Assembly: GCA_003427395.1 (NCBI GenBank)
Contig: BFEA01000238.1
Span: 1,842,103-1,870,351, forward strand
DNA from: Chara braunii
Lineage: Eukaryota; Streptophyta; Charophyceae; Charales; Characeae
Direction: 5' to 3'
DNA length: 28,249 nucleotides
The position numbers were made by a program, and so were the translations under genes. Positions 27,659 through 28,249 of this stretch are shown in pieces. The first letter of the stretch is position 1. Each line of letters begins with the position of its first letter. The notes beneath the pieces were generated by a model, which had not been told where the DNA came from, searched no databases, and worked only from the letters and a program-made list of their open reading frames with translations.

Positions 27659-28249
27659 CGCTGGCTAAGTTTGCCAGGCTGTCCGGTGGTCCCTGGGGAG
27701 AGAATCTCTCCAGGATGTACCCCGGGCTGAGTAAGTACTTATGTCTAGAAGGGTAAGAAAGAGCGATTTTTATCCTTTCTTCTTTCAGACATTTTTCTCC
27801 TTTCTTCTTTTTGACTTTTTTCTATGACCTGTATCTATGTACGAATGGGCCTAGAGGTGGTCTGAACAGAAACGGGTTTTTGATTCATCCCCTGTAATCA
27901 GAAAATTTGATGACCAATCCGTTTGAAAAATTCTCGAATAATAAGCAAGCTGGCTCTACGGAAGACACAGTCGAAATGCGGGTCTGGTGCCGGAGACGGT
28001 CAGCACCTCCAGAGGTGAGCCCGTATGACGATCCCTGAGTAGGGATCATATTTGCCTTCGACCTTGCTCAGCGACTGAATCTGGAAACATGGATTGGTTC
28101 GTTTTGAGGAGCGATTTTTGGGGCTATGCAGAGACTTGCTTATCTCAGTACGAGAGTGAACAGGAGTAGTGTATAGTATTTAGGAGACCATAGGGATATA
28201 GCATAGAAAAATAGGAAAGTACAGATCGTATCCCCTAAAGAACAGTACA
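27655..28249. other. Unassigned sequence with two small hairpins
   Basis: No gene is recognised. Hairpins: CACCTC-CA-GAGGTG (28004-28017, tight loop, or a 5-bp stem with CCAG loop) and GATCCCT-GAGT-AGGGATC (28030-28047), only 12 bases apart. Confidence 0.5.

Overview
This is eukaryotic nuclear DNA made almost entirely of repeats and decayed mobile elements. Protein families, splice-site-like signals, long (CA)n/(TTGA)n/(CT)n tracts and the lack of bacterial-style gene packing all point to a plant-lineage genome. The two main retroelement families resemble those I associate with charophyte algae such as Chara, but that is recognition from memory, not a database result. I found no intact host gene, no rRNA, no convincing tRNA and no CRISPR array.

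Layout. 1-1,000: compound microsatellites and two diverged copies of a structured hairpin repeat. 1,069-1,452: a 193-bp tandem duplication. 1,660-1,975 (minus): a fragment of the C-terminal part of a LINE reverse transcriptase. 2,459-6,936 (plus): a decayed Penelope-like element (PLE). It has a hammerhead ribozyme, a zinc-knuckle/coiled-coil first ORF, and a second ORF with a GIY-YIG nuclease N-terminal to the reverse transcriptase. It stops just after RT motif B, where an AT-rich repeat (6,937-~7,480) abuts it; a relative of that repeat lies at 26,015-26,779 in the opposite orientation. 7,500-14,335: almost 7 kb without recognisable coding sequence. It holds diverged repeats, including two arrays (11,282-11,963 and 12,259-12,810) whose units fold into hairpins with compensating arm changes.

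14,336-24,456 (plus): a decayed Ty3/gypsy LTR-retrotransposon, gag - protease - RT - RNase H - integrase, followed by an unusual extra ORF. That ORF has its own capsid-like segment, a charged repeat/coiled-coil middle and an intact CCHC zinc knuckle. Both the gag ORF and the extra ORF sit just behind strong 3' splice-site signals (14,829 and 21,590), and a near-perfect 5' splice site lies at 14,336, so a spliced subgenomic RNA for the extra ORF is plausible. I could not identify the LTRs. 24,457-28,249: no recognised gene; microsatellites, the second AT-rich repeat, a (CT)n tract and small hairpins.

All retroelement ORFs here are pseudogenes. Stops and frameshifts are scattered, and several catalytic or metal-binding residues are replaced (protease DTG to DTR, RT YIDD to YIGD, zinc-knuckle Cys or His lost). 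Any activity would have to come from other copies in the genome.
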